DNA of 64,000 bases from Reclinomonas americana ATCC 50394 (lineage: Eukaryota > Jakobida > Jakobea > Jakobida). The stretch is taken from NCBI GenBank assembly GCA_048213135.1, contig PS015034.1, positions 74,054 to 138,053 on the forward strand, written 5' to 3'. Position 1 is the first letter of the stretch; each line of letters starts with the position of its first letter. Under the pieces are notes generated by a model. It searched no databases, was not told the DNA's origin, and saw only the letters and a program-made list of their open reading frames with translations. Of this stretch, positions 11,601-23,156 are shown piece after piece. Position numbers and translations under genes: made by a program.

Positions 11601-14600
11601 GTGCCACCGCCACATTTACCTCCATGCATGCAATCTCGTTCCACAGATCGAGTTTCCACTGCGCAAGGCCACCAGGCTCGCCAGCGTAGGCTGCCGCTCC
11701 ACCCGGCTCACGCTCGTCGCCAGAGCTCGCCTGCAATGGTGGCGGAAGGCGCCGCCCGCCACCCACACCACCGTGCTCATCATCATCGCCTTCCTCGTCG
11801 TCATCACCATCATCATTGTGATCGTGGGAGTGGCGCTGGTCGTCGCGCACGTGGGAGAGGTGTGATTCGAGGGCGTTGATCTCGGTCGTCGCATTCGCAA
11901 TCTCCGTGTCAAGCGTGGCCTTTTCTCGTCGCAACTCCTCTGCGCCACACCATCAACATGAGTAAATGGAAAACAATCGATGCACACGCGTGCTACGTCA
12001 CGAACCGACGTGCAAACTCAAATCCAACGCGCTCTTCTCGTACTGTGCTGCACGATCTGCCAAGGATGTGGATGATTGTTAGCAACATTCGTGACTTTAG
12101 ATGTGCGTCCCAGAATGAGCACCAACCAGCCAGCGTATCACACTGCTCGGACACCTCGGTGCGCGTCGCTTCCAGATCGTGCAACTCGGCCGACGATCTG
12201 CTCCGACATACACGGGTCAGCAAACACCTTGAAAGCGCAGGGAGCGTGCGAGTACACAACTGATGAATGGCACGGTGTACGCGATTCAGTTCCGTCTGTG
12301 CCTCATGTAGCTGCTGCAGCGTCCTGTTTCGTGCAGGCAATGCACCGGGTTATAACACAGCTGACCAAGAAACAATGACAGAATAGTACGCGTACGCACC
12401 ACTCATGCTCCTGCTTCACCGAGGTGAGCGCTCGTCGGGATTCCGCCATTTCCGCATGCATTGCCGTCTCCGCAGGGCTTCTGCACACATCGTCAGCAAC
12501 GAGCTACTGCGCAGACACCTCACAAAGCGCAACGATTGCGTGGGTGACGGTGTCCGACCACTGCAGCCACACAAACACACAAGTCACACAACATGACTCA
12601 TGCACACCATGAGGCAAAGCGCCATCACAAACCGCGTGTACAATGGAGACTCGGCGCCCTCGATGAACGAGGAGGCACCCTGTGATGGGCGATGAGTCAC
12701 TCAATTCAGCCGACAATGCTGCGTGTGCACGCAACTGCCAGCTGCTGTTTGCCGCTCAGCATCGCTTTCAGTGCCGTCACCTGTTGCTCGCTCGTGCGCC
12801 GACTCTTTTGTTCCATCAGAAGATCCTCTTCGAGTTTGCTCACACGGGAGCGCAATTGAGCTGTGAGGCGCGCGCATCGCATTGGCATGAGACGCGCACA
12901 AACAGTGACAAACTTGAAAGCAGAACGCACAGATTTGCACCGTGTCCATGCGTGCCTCGTCGAGCGCGAGACCCTTTGTGACGTCCTCCGCCTTGTAATC
13001 GTCCAGCAGCGACTCGACGGCGTCGGCTGTGGCCTCCACCAGCGAGTGCACATCACGATGCTGTCGCAGCGACGAGGCCACACTTGCCGACATGACCGTG
13101 ATGACACGCCGTGACGCCAGCGTGCTGAGAAGGTCCACGGCAAAACCGCTGTACGCCGACGCATCGATCTTGGTCGAGGCCGTCTGGCGAGCGCGCACTG
13201 TGTTGAGTGAAGAGCACATACAAGCACGCACACACAGAAAAGGAGGGGAAGCATTCTCGCACCGAAGACACTGTGACGGCGTGCACCTCGTCCAGCAGCG
13301 CCTCTGTCTGCTGGTTGAGATGGCGCTGGGCCTTCAGCCGCGATCGCAGAGCACTGATCTCGGCATCGAGAGCCTGCTTTTCCGCTGTGAGAGTTTGGAT
13401 TGTGCGCAATCCAACGTTGCGTTCCACAGTGAGATTGTACACCGTCTCCTCGGCAAAGTTGCGGTACTTGGATGCCTCAATGAGGAAGTCTTGTAGCTGC
13501 TGGTGAATGCTCAGGTAGCGTTGCGAGACGGCGTAGCCAGAGGACGATGAGGAGCCCTGTGCGTGTCGGGGGCGGAATGAGGGCACGGAGAACTATAAAG
13601 TCGACGTGAGAAAAAAGTGCTTTAGGCAAAGACGAACCGTGTTCTGCGAGTCTGCACAAGACGCAATGAAGAAGAATGTGAGTCGAGTGCATTGCGTGGC
13701 GGCGAGGGGCGCAGGGCGACGCACCGCTGACAATCACCAGGCACTCTTGATTGAGTTGCGAAATCTTCTCCAGCAGATCGCTCGATGCCGACGGCTCCGA
13801 CACGGTCAGCACAGCACTACGACGGAGGGCGGCTGCATCGTGGTGACCCGTGTCACTGCCGCTCTCTGCGGCACTCGCCATGAGACACGTTTCGCACACG
13901 AAGAGACACGGCACATGCACTCACCTCCGGAACTCAAGCCCAAGTCGTCGCCTGTCACATCCATCACTGACTGATCGAATGCCGCCATGCGTTCCAGCAC
14001 GCTTGCCGTCGTCCCGCGACGATTCTCCAGCTTGCCCAGTTGCTCCTCAATGTCACTCTCCTGCCGGCGGCCCTCAAGCAGCTGCGTCTCCAGCTCCGCG
14101 AGTCGCTCGACCATTTGTGCGTGGAACCTGCACACAGATGAATACTCGTTTGCGACAGAGAAGAGACTGAGTGTCACACGCACCGAGTCTCCGCTCGGCT
14201 GGCGCGCAAGTCTGGCGTCGATGTGGGTGGCGTAACAAACGTGCCGGAGGTCTGTGGTCCAGTGGCGGTCGGCGATCCATGCACCACGGTGGTGTGCGTC
14301 GCAGTTCTCTCCGAGCCCGTCATGGTAGTGGTGGTAAACGACGGTGCCTCGCTGAACTGACGATCGATACGCGCCTCGTCTAGTTCCTGTTGCAGCAGTG
14401 AGAGTTGCTGCAGGGCGCGATTCAGCTCCACGGCCTTGCGTTGAAGCTGTGCAGACACGCGCGTGAGCCACGCATGTGTCGATCGGTGACAAAGGGATGC
14501 AAGGCGCACACCATCTTCGACTTGATGTCGAGCTCCTCCACCAATTCCGTGTTGCGCGTTTGCAGTCGCGCACACTCGTCCTTGACTGCGTCGACGCGCT

Positions 14601-15537
14601 TCTCCGCGATCTCTGCACGCGCTCGCTGCTCTTCCGCCTCGATGCGATACCTCTCCGCCTCCTTCTTTCGATCGGCAGCCACACGACGCATGGCCTCCAA
14701 CTCGGCTACACGATGCACCACAGTGAGCTTTCATCCCCCCTGGCCCAACTCACTCTCCCTCGTCGGCACGCAACACTGATCCCAATGCTCATCGGCTCGC
14801 CGACGCTCCTCCATGGTAACCGCATCGCCATCCAGCACCGCCAGCGACCGCAACGCAAACACTGTCAACGCACGCCAATGCGGCAACGACTCGAGCGGGT
14901 TGTCGCGCAGCGACAGCTCCGACAACTGCGGCAACGCTCGCAAGCGCGTCACATCGCGCACAACGCCCAACAGGTTGCCCGACAAGTCCACCCGCCTCAA
15001 CACACTCAATCGCTCCCACGGGAAGCGCTTCGGCAGGCGTTCCAGGCGATTCCACGACACATCCAGCACCTCCAATCGCGACAACACCTCAATTCCATCG
15101 AGGCACTCCAGACGATTATCCGACAAGTTGAGCTCAGTCAGCGATGCAGCCACCGCGGAGAGACCATCCGCGCGCGATATCAAGTTGTGTGAGAGATTGA
15201 GAGAGATCAGAGGCGTCGCAGCCGCGCTCAAGTTCTCAATGCGCTGTTTTGGCGGGAAAAGAAGCGATCAATCGCTGAGTGCGAGAGTGAGTGTGTGAGT
15301 GAGAGACGCAACAACGATCTTCAAGTCGTCTTGCCCGACGAGCACCAGAGTGGCGCCTGCGGAAGTGGGCGAGGAGGCTGTGCGTGCGCGCACGAGTGAC
15401 TCGGACATGTGTCGCGTGAGGACCGGACTGGCGCCGCCGCCTTCTCCGCCTGGTTGCACCAGAGGCGCAGGCGGAGGAGGCGTGTGTGCCTCTGTGGCTT
15501 GAGGCGTGGAGGCGCGGCGGCCTCCGCGACTGGTCAT
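2629..15537 (-). CDS. Very large LRR plus coiled-coil protein, centriolin/LRRCC1-like
   Basis: Exon 1 (15537-15313) is a Pro/Gly-rich leader. Exon 2 (15243-14754) encodes about five SDS22-like leucine-rich repeats closed by an LRR-cap (VFALRSLAVLDGD). At least 35 further short exons down to 5021 encode almost continuous coiled coil, for example ELEAMRRVAADRKKEAERYR near 14700, TLQQLHEAQTELNRVHRAI near 12310 and KLRADLDAAQMSVTIKEREV near 5980. Ser/Thr/Pro-rich linkers lie near 8000-8700 and 6650-6750. The last exon (3088-2629) ends in a Ser/Gly-rich tail (GGGGGDFY). Four more coiled-coil exons lie in contig 3529-5000 on the opposite strand and very probably belong here. Gaps at 3089, 5001, 9108 and 10395 hide more. 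About 2,700 residues are visible. An N-terminal LRR followed by long coiled coil resembles the centrosomal proteins centriolin and LRRCC1; the function is inferred from architecture only. Individual exon borders are approximate. Confidence 0.7.
3529..5000 (+). other. Gap-bounded contig with coiled-coil exons on the wrong strand (probable scaffold inversion)
   Basis: Four exons read on the plus strand: 3554-4105, about 4188-4507, about 4571-4810 and about 4870-4987. All encode coiled coil (for example QIQSEHERTLTQLREELTV and QLAEQENELRVRMEAVAQS), ending in an acidic segment EFEENDEASDSD. Introns have GT...AG borders. There is no start codon and no terminal stop. Both sides are N gaps, and the flanking sequence encodes coiled coil of the same style on the minus strand, open towards both gaps. 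Turning this contig round yields one continuous minus-strand gene. A separate nested plus-strand gene is the alternative, but it would need both its ends hidden in gaps. Confidence 0.7.
9108..9990. other. Assembly gap (883 N) inside the coiled-coil gene
   Basis: Unsequenced. Minus-strand coiled-coil exons are open on both sides (SEEATLSRVLETVHEQRAL below it, ERVFAVLSRLETHGTVDVV above it), so exons of the same gene are expected inside. Confidence 0.9.
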
Positions 15538-15805
15538 TTAAGGGGGATGCGTGAGTGCGCGGGAAATGCGTCCTGTGAAGTTGCAGAGACTTCACTTACG
15601 TACGTATGCGAATGACCGCCAGCTGCAATGATTTCCCCCCATTTTTCATCGTTTCTTGTTTCACTATTTCTCTTCAAAACATGCACATGGACAACTTGGG
15701 GGCTGGCTTCGAGGCACGACATGCATGCCTCATTCTTTTTCTCTTGGGGGGTGGTGTAGTGGCAAAAAAAGTGGCGCCGTGGTCATTACTGTGTGCGATG
15801 GTGAG

Positions 15806-18800
15806 TTACGAGTGCTTGCGAATCGTGACGCGACGACAACGCACGCAAACCTTCTTGTGCACACTGTCGTAAACGTGGACGAGAATGTCGCCGTATGAGC
15901 CGATTCCGCACACGTTGTCCTCGACGAGCCGCGTCAAGAAACGCGACGCGAAGTCGTGTGTTCGCCACAACACGCGCACCGGGAAGAAGCCCGAGTGTGC
16001 GGCGCGCAACTGGTACACAATCTTGCGTACTCTTCTCGAGTAATCGGAATCCACGTCAGGCAGCTCACCCTGCACGCAAAGAGTGAGCTCACGATTTTCC
16101 TCACACTTCCCCACACAGCAACGCACCACAGCCACAGCGTCACGGAATCGATCGTCGGCTTGATCCACTGGATCGCACCCAAACAGCTCGTACCGTGTCT
16201 CCAACGGCGTGGTGTCGCCAATCCACACAACAATTTGACCCCACAAATCCACATTGTCGAGAATGTACACGGAACTCGTCCGAATAAACGATGAGTTGAG
16301 TGGCACGTCGGGAGGCATGATAATGTCGTCCGGATGTGTAGACAGGCCGTGGTCAACGGCCGGTTCACCCCACTGCGAAGAGGGAAGAGCGAGATGTGTG
16401 AGTGACGTCGTATCAATAACGGTGGGAGAAGAAAAATAACCAACCATCAGATTGGCTGGCTCGGCCAGCATCAGGCGTGGGTACAGCATGCGCCACAACT
16501 TGGCGGGCGATGCATTCTCCAACGCCAAGTAGAACGCCAATGACCGATCCAGTGGACACCGATTCGGCCAGTGGAACACCGGGCTCTTCAACAACGCCAT
16601 GACTGCACGGCACAGGGTCAGTTGCCGACAATAAGATGTGAGCACACAAGTGCCGCGAAAAAGACGCAACTGAAGAGCGGCAAAGTCTTGAGCTTCTCCG
16701 GCAGGATCAGCTTGCCGACAGCAGACTCGCCACCACATTCACTGCGCAGCGCGATGAGTGGCGAATCGACTATGCATGAAGGAGGAGATAAATACTCAAC
16801 TTCTTGTACGCCGTCAGCATCGTGGTCATCGAGTCCATCACCTGCGTGGCCGCCGCCTGCTTGCCCTCCTCGGGCAAGACGCGCAGAGCTGTACATAATA
16901 GTTATGGATCAGCAACAGACGGGACGCAGAGAATTGAATGAATACATGTGTACCTTTCATGCTCCACACTCCAAGCACCGCCGCCAGATCCGAGTGCTCG
17001 TACAGAGCCGAGATGGATGTTGACGACACCACCGTGGCGGTGTGTGAGCGCAGTTTCCGCACACCACACTCATCCGTGTACCTGTGACCACATGTCAGCG
17101 ACCGATACTAAAAGAGACAGACGATTTGCGCGGTCACGCAACAAGACAGCAAACTGCAGGCAACACTTGGCACCGGCCGGGATGGGGTCGTCGTGCTGGA
17201 AGGTAAACGTAATGGTGCTGTCCTGGTCCATGCCCGCCAAGTAGAACTCCCGATGACCACGCTCCGTCATGTTGACGAATCGGGTAATGTTGGTGCGAGG
17301 CATGTACACTTCCTCGATGCACAATCCTGCGTGCATGCGTGGTCAGTCACGTACATCGACAACACACACACACGCCACCGCCGGCACGAGGCGCTCTCAC
17401 CAGTTGAACACCGAAGCTTGAAAATGCAGTCGCGGTACTTGGGCATCTGCAGGTGCGTCGACAACTGCGAGACCAACTGGCTGTAGTCCGACGGTCCGAG
17501 TCCCGAGTAGAGGAACAGCTTGCCGCCCGTCATGCGCGGCAGCGTGGCAATCGTGACAATGTCCGAGTACTCGTGGCCGACCATAAACAGATCGCAGCAC
17601 ACGCCGTAGTTGGCCATGTCACGGCCGAGGTGCGCAAAGAAGTCATTCTTCAGCATGTCCGGCACCAACAACTTGTGTTCCTTCTTGATGTCACCCAGCA
17701 CGCCGGCCGTCGAGCGAGGACCAGCCGTCATGCCAGCGCCGACCGCGTGGTGGTTTGGTGTGTTGGCAAACACGTACATGCGGCCGCCACAGCTGTCGCA
17801 TAGACTCTGCACGACATGAAAAAAGTGAGCAACAAGGTCACACAGCACAACAAAGGAGAGAATGGCACACACGCACCAGCATTTGTGTGGCCGCCAACAT
17901 GGCCGCGCCGACACACCCACGCGACGAGCTGGCCGACGAATCGGCGGCCGACTGGTGCACCTCGGGCGGAGCGAAAATCGGCGAGTTCGGGTTCGTCAGC
18001 AGCGCGCGCAGAGCAGTCTCGTTGCGATACACCGGGCCACCGCGCACACGCGCCTGCGGCGAGAGTGGGGTGTCGGTGTCGTCGCTTCCGAGTCGGAACA
18101 TGCCACCATCCTCAATCGGCACAAAGACGTCGTGCGGGTTGCTGACCGTCAGCTCCTTGATGCGTCCCGTCCTCTGCGCGACGACGACGACGACGACGAG
18201 GCAAAGTGAGTGGCTTTGCTCTCTCTCTCATTATTTTCTTGCCTCATGCGTCCCACTCACCGTGACACTGTAAAAGTGCAACTGCGAGTCGAACACGACC
18301 AGAGCCACACGTGCGCGACGAGCAATCAGCGCGTCGAGGTTCTCGAGAATCGAGTCGGCCACGGCACGGACCAGCAGGCCGCGCTGCACGACAAACACGT
18401 GGGCCATGGGGGTGGCGGCCTTGAGGTTCGGGTGCGGACCGAGATCAAACGACGCCGAGGCGCCGACACCCGAGGGCGTCGAAGCCAGCGAGCTGGGCGA
18501 GCCCAGGGTGGGGTTCGACGGACTCGCCGGTGATCCCAGACGACCGACACGGCCGGCGGCTGGTGTCGACGGTGCCGTCGGGGACTTGATGGTGAGGTCG
18601 TCGAGGACCGACGGGTCGGTCTCCGGGCCAAAGAGCGGCTGGTTCGAGTACAGTCCGGGCGGGGCGTCAATGCCGGAAATCTGGGAGAAGGCAAAAGGAG
18701 AAGGGTGAGAGGGGGCAAAGGGGGAAGGAGGAAGGGGGAAGAGGGAGGGGGAGAAGGGGAAGGGAAGGGGGAGAAGGTGGAAGGGGGAGGGGCGAAAGGG

Positions 18801-21800
18801 GTGAAGGGGGAAGGGGGAGAAGGGGAAGGGAAGGTGAGAAGGGGGAGGAGAGGACAGAGGGGAAGAGAGGGGAAGAGAGGGGAAGAGAGGGGGTAGAGAG
18901 GGAACACACACGGACATGCAAATGCACACAGACAGAGAAGGAGAGATGGAAGACATACACACAGAGGGAAAGGAAGAGAAGACAGACAGAGAGAGAGAGA
19001 GAGAGAGAGAGAATGTGAGTGCGCGCGACGCAACAAATGCAGCACTCTGGCGGCGAGACATTTGGTCCGAGCCCTGACCGGCATCGATAGACAGCTTCTT
19101 GTTGAGCGCCGCGACAAGCGTCTGATCGATCTTCTCCGTCGTGTACTGTGCGTGGATGCAAGTGAATGAGTTGTTGGGGAAAGATATGTGCCTGCGGGTG
19201 TGCGCGCACGGTAACAAACCTCGGAGCTGGCCAGCAACGGCTTGGGGAGTGGCATGTAGTACTCGGGCGCCATGCGGAAGTCGACGCTACCGGCGGCGAG
19301 TTCCACACGCTGGAAACGATCGGTGCGGTTGCTGTCACCGTCCAGCGTGCTGTAGTACGTGCCGTCCACGTCGTTGATGCACGAGCAAATGTTGCAGACG
19401 AACTTCCAGCCGTTCTCGCGCCACCGCGTGCCCGAGTTCACGTAGGTGCCACAGCGACGGCAGCGGCACTTGGTGATCTCGCCGTCGACCTCGCCCGCAA
19501 AACTCTTGGATTCGCCGACGCCGTCCTGGGTGAGAGGAGAGTGAGAGGTGAGAAGGTGGAGAAGGGGAAAGAGTTGAGTGAAGAGGGCGCTGACAAACCT
19601 CGCCAGGTACGGGGACCGCAAAGGGAGTCACAATGGCTCCCATTGGCAAGCCAGTGGCCGTCAATTCACGGCGCGTGTTCGGGATGCAGTACATGGACAG
19701 GCGCATGTAACGCGACGACGCATTGCCTTCGTCATACGTCACGTACTTGCTAAACATGGGCGGTGGTACCAATTGCGACAGAGTGCGATGGACCTGCAGA
19801 GAAAAGGAATGAGCAAGGAAGAGGGAGGAGGAGGAAAGAGATGAGATGTCTGTGGGGTACGTACCTCGACCTTCTGGCCGCGCAAAAAGTTGCCAGGGAC
19901 ATGAGTCGGCAAGCTGCGCGGGTCGACGCGGGATGTGCCCGACTGGCCACTTGTCTGTGACTGCGCGCGGGTGGAGGAGAAGGGGGTATAATTAGCGACC
20001 AGGGATGAAGGGCAAGGAGTGAAGGAGAAGACAACGCGCAGTGAAAGGGGGCGATGGAGTGAAACTTAATCGCTTACTCCGCGCACATGAGACGAGAACA
20101 TTCACGCAACGTTAAGCGACTCCTCCTGCGGCGGCAACATCGGCACATCGTCCGGCATCGAAGTCGGTGGCGCACCCTACAAAAAAAAACGCAAAGATCA
20201 GCCAACGCGTGTCGCACAAAAGAACGAAAGTGAAGGGAGAAGAGATAAGCCAACACGTTTCGTGCGAAGAGACGAAGTGAAGGAGGAAAACAAGTGAGCG
20301 AGGAAGGGAGACGATCTTTGTAATGGAAAAGACAAGCCACTTACGCCAATACGTGTCGCGCAGAGAATGGGGGTGAGAGAGACAGGGAGAGTGCGAGGAA
20401 CAGCGAGAAACTGAGAACGAAGAGGCGTTTAAGAAGCTGGGAGACAAACGGAATTGGGTGGAGCCCGAGGTAGAATTGAGAAGACAAGTCGCATGCGCCA
20501 ACACGTGTCGCACGAAGGAAGCAGGCGAAAGAGAGAGACACGGAAGAGTGAGGAGAGAAGAGGAAGAGAGACAAGCGAGCGAGAAAGGAATAAAGTGACT
20601 TCGAAGAAAAGTGGAGCCCGAGGCAGAATGGAAAAGACAGGTCATACGCCAANNNNNNNNNNNNNNNNNNNNCACGTGTCGCGCAAAGAATGTGAACACG
20701 AGTGAGATAGGGAGAGGCAGGAGGCGAGACAGAGAGAGAGGGGGAGAGAGAGAGAGAGTTTGGAAAGAGAAAAATGGAGCCCGAGGCAGAATTGAGAAGA
20801 CAAGTCGCATACGCCAACACGTGTCGCGCAAAGGAAGCAGGCGAAAGAGAGAGACACGGAAGAGTGAGGAGTGAGGAGGAAGGGAAACAAAAGANNNNNN
20901 NNNNNNNNNNNNNNNNNNNNNNNNNNNNNNNNNNNNNGCAAGAAAACGAGAAAGGAAGAGGTGATTGAGAAGAAAAGCGAAAAAGTGGAGCCCGAGGCAG
21001 AATTGAGAAGACAAGTCAAATCAACCAACACGTGTCGTGTAGAGAGGCAAGACAAGCAAGAATGGCGAGAGGAGAGAGAGAGGCTGTGAGGAAGCAAAGG
21101 CAACGACAAGAGCATGGCATCAAAACCCCACCAAAACCCCACCTGATACGCCGGCGAATACGTGCCGCCCGACGACGGTCCAATCGCGCTCGCGCCATAC
21201 GCCGGCGACATGACGCCCGAGTAGGCCGCATACGGCGAACCCGGCTGCTCAGCCGACGGATGCTGCTGATGAAACGGCGACACGGCCTGCGGAAGCGCAC
21301 CTTGCACGGCCGCCGCCTGCGCCGCATAATACGAATCTGGCGTGGACGGCGCACGCACAGCAGCAGAAGGCGACATGGGTGGCGTCGATGGAGTGGCAAT
21401 GGGTGAGCCGAATGAGCCGGCAAAGGAGGCGATCTGCGCGTGAGAAAAGGAGCCCACGAGCCCGCCCACTGCCGCTGGCTCCATTGTTGCTGCTGCTGGT
21501 GAAGGCGCATCACTGCTTGTGTAATAGTAGCCTGCGCTGGGTGGTGGTGGCGGCAGTGAAGGAGCGGCACGTGACGAGGCAGTGGAGGATGGCAGCGATG
21601 GCGAGCGCCCAAAGCCCGCCACTGCGCTGTCCAGTCCGTTGGCTGGTGCTTGCTGCTGGTGGTGTTGATGCTGTGCAGCTGCTGCAAAGGGCGAGCTTGG
21701 CAGCACAGCGCCTGCGGGGGCAAAGGGCAGCGATGGCATCACTGCACCGACCATGCCCACACGCTGTTGTTGTTGCAGTTGTTGAGAGGCTTGAGGCGAG

Positions 21801-21847
21801 GCATAGGGGTCTGCCTGTGTGAAGAACAGCCCGGAAGGCGGGTTCAT
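15806..21847 (-). CDS. SEC24: Sec24, COPII coat cargo-selection subunit
   Basis: Fifteen exons join in phase to about 1,276 residues: 21847-21143, 20176-20111, 19960-19865, 19793-19599, 19525-19220, 19145-19035, 18680-18261, 18173-17877, 17806-17401, 17326-17143, 17081-16954, 16888-16796, 16769-16671, 16602-16445 and 16372-15806. Exon 1 is a Pro/Gln/Ala-rich disordered leader. Exon 5 holds the zinc finger (CRRCGTYVN, then FVCNICSCIND). It is followed by the trunk (VVFDSQLHFYSV), the beta-sandwich (PRTNITRFVN, FAVLYTDECG), the helical region (LILPEKLKTLPLF) and the gelsolin-like end (LVEDNVCGIGSYGDILVHV). Sec24 pairs with Sec23 on Sar1-coated ER membrane and binds cargo export signals. About 130 residues (exon 6 and the first part of exon 7) are inserted between the zinc finger and the trunk. 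Four donors read GTTGCGT. Sec23 is not in this window. Confidence 0.93.
18697..18905. repeat. About 200-bp homopurine tract in a Sec24 intron
   Basis: The plus strand is almost entirely G and A here, built from GGGGAAGG, GGAGAAG and GAAGAGAGG variants, so the Sec24 transcript has a long pyrimidine run ahead of the exon 7 acceptor at 18681. It continues into (GA)n near 18990-19010. Confidence 0.8.
20190..21140. repeat. Minisatellite in Sec24 intron 1
   Basis: The word CCAACACGTGTCGC and close variants recur near 20203, 20249, 20346, 20498, 20670 (beside a gap), 20813 and 21025. Most are preceded by GAGCCCGAGGCAGAATTGAGAAG-like sequence and followed by AAGGAAGCAGGCGAAAGAGA-like sequence. Unit length varies from about 45 to 210 bp. 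Gaps at 20653-20672 and 20895-20937 fall within the array, as expected for repeats that defeat assembly. Long frames through it are artefacts of the repeat. Confidence 0.75.
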
Positions 21848-22000
21848 TGTGAGCGCGGCGAGACAACTTCACAAAAAAGATCGTTTTTTTTTGTTGCGTG
21901 CCGGAAAACGAATTTGCGGTAGGGACAGACGCGGACAATGAGTCATGTGGCATAGTGCCGTTACAAGTGCGTGCGTTTGTGTGTGTGTGAGAGAGAGACC
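21848..22000. promoter_or_regulatory. Divergent promoter between Sec24 and an EF-hand gene
   Basis: The two start codons face away from each other with 153 bp between them, so both promoters and 5' UTRs must share this interval. It contains a T-run on the plus strand (TTTTTTTTGTTGCG, near 21886) and a GT-rich stretch just before the plus-strand start. I recognise no TATA box. Confidence 0.5.
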
Positions 22001-22632
22001 ATGCCGCCCAAGGCTGGCAAGAAGGGCAAGAAGGGCAAGTCGGCGGAGCCCGAAGAGCCGCCACCACCCATGTCGGTGAGTTGCATTCACTCTCTCTCAC
22101 AAACACACACTCTCTCTCTCTCTTATCTCTCTCACACACAAACACACGCACACACACACACACACATGAAGGTTATGTACGCCTATCGATCATTAAGGCG
22201 TCGCCTAACCCGTCACCTTTTCTCATCTTTCTCTCGCACGCACGCAAACAGACACTCTCTGCTCTTCACACTCACACACACACACACTTTCTCTCACTCT
22301 CACACACTTACACTCACACACACTGTCTCTCTCATAGACACTCAGTGGCCACTCTCCCTCTTCTCTCTCCTCTCTCACATTCTTTTCTTCTCTCTCTCTC
22401 TCTCTCTCCCTCTCTCCCTCTCTCCCTCCTTCTTTCTCTCTCTCTCTCCCTCTTCTCATTTTTGTGTGTCTTCTTCTTCTTGCAGGAGGACGAGCGTGAG
22501 CTGTTCATCTCGGAGAAGATGAAGCAGGTGTGGTCGCAGTTTGACAAGCTGAAGCAGAACAAGATCCCCATGGACATGCTGCAAGAGTACTTGTATACTG
22601 TTGGTGAGTGGGTGAGAGAGAGAGAGAGAGGG
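22001..22632 (+). CDS. EF-hand protein, possibly DRC8/EFCAB2-like (5' part only)
   Basis: Exon 1 (22001-22075) encodes a Lys-rich leader (MPPKAGKKGKKGKSA) and a Pro run. After a 410-nt intron full of CT repeats, exon 2 (22486-22603) encodes an EF-hand-type helix-loop-helix: MKQVWSQFDKLKQNKIPMD, then LQEYLYTVG. The first loop lacks the full set of calcium ligands. The basic N-terminus and the position of the degenerate first EF-hand recall DRC8/EFCAB2, a calmodulin-like subunit of the axonemal nexin-dynein regulatory complex, but other calmodulin-like proteins fit too. The rest of the gene lies in the 524-N gap starting at 22633, and I could not find its continuation after the gap. Confidence 0.45.
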
Positions 22633-23156
22633 NNNNNNNNNNNNNNNNNNNNNNNNNNNNNNNNNNNNNNNNNNNNNNNNNNNNNNNNNNNNNNNNNNNN
22701 NNNNNNNNNNNNNNNNNNNNNNNNNNNNNNNNNNNNNNNNNNNNNNNNNNNNNNNNNNNNNNNNNNNNNNNNNNNNNNNNNNNNNNNNNNNNNNNNNNNN
22801 NNNNNNNNNNNNNNNNNNNNNNNNNNNNNNNNNNNNNNNNNNNNNNNNNNNNNNNNNNNNNNNNNNNNNNNNNNNNNNNNNNNNNNNNNNNNNNNNNNNN
22901 NNNNNNNNNNNNNNNNNNNNNNNNNNNNNNNNNNNNNNNNNNNNNNNNNNNNNNNNNNNNNNNNNNNNNNNNNNNNNNNNNNNNNNNNNNNNNNNNNNNN
23001 NNNNNNNNNNNNNNNNNNNNNNNNNNNNNNNNNNNNNNNNNNNNNNNNNNNNNNNNNNNNNNNNNNNNNNNNNNNNNNNNNNNNNNNNNNNNNNNNNNNN
23101 NNNNNNNNNNNNNNNNNNNNNNNNNNNNNNNNNNNNNNNNNNNNNNNNNNNNNNNN

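Noticed and set aside
18326-19338. Long minus-strand frames rich in Pro, Leu and Ser that read straight through the Sec24 intron
   Set aside because: The Pro/Ser-rich part comes from the intronic purine tract; Sec24 exon phases agree only when it is spliced out.
20112-21014. Hydrophobic Leu/Ser-rich frame across the Sec24 intron 1 repeat, looking like a multi-pass membrane protein
   Set aside because: It is produced by repeated units of the minisatellite and spans two gaps.
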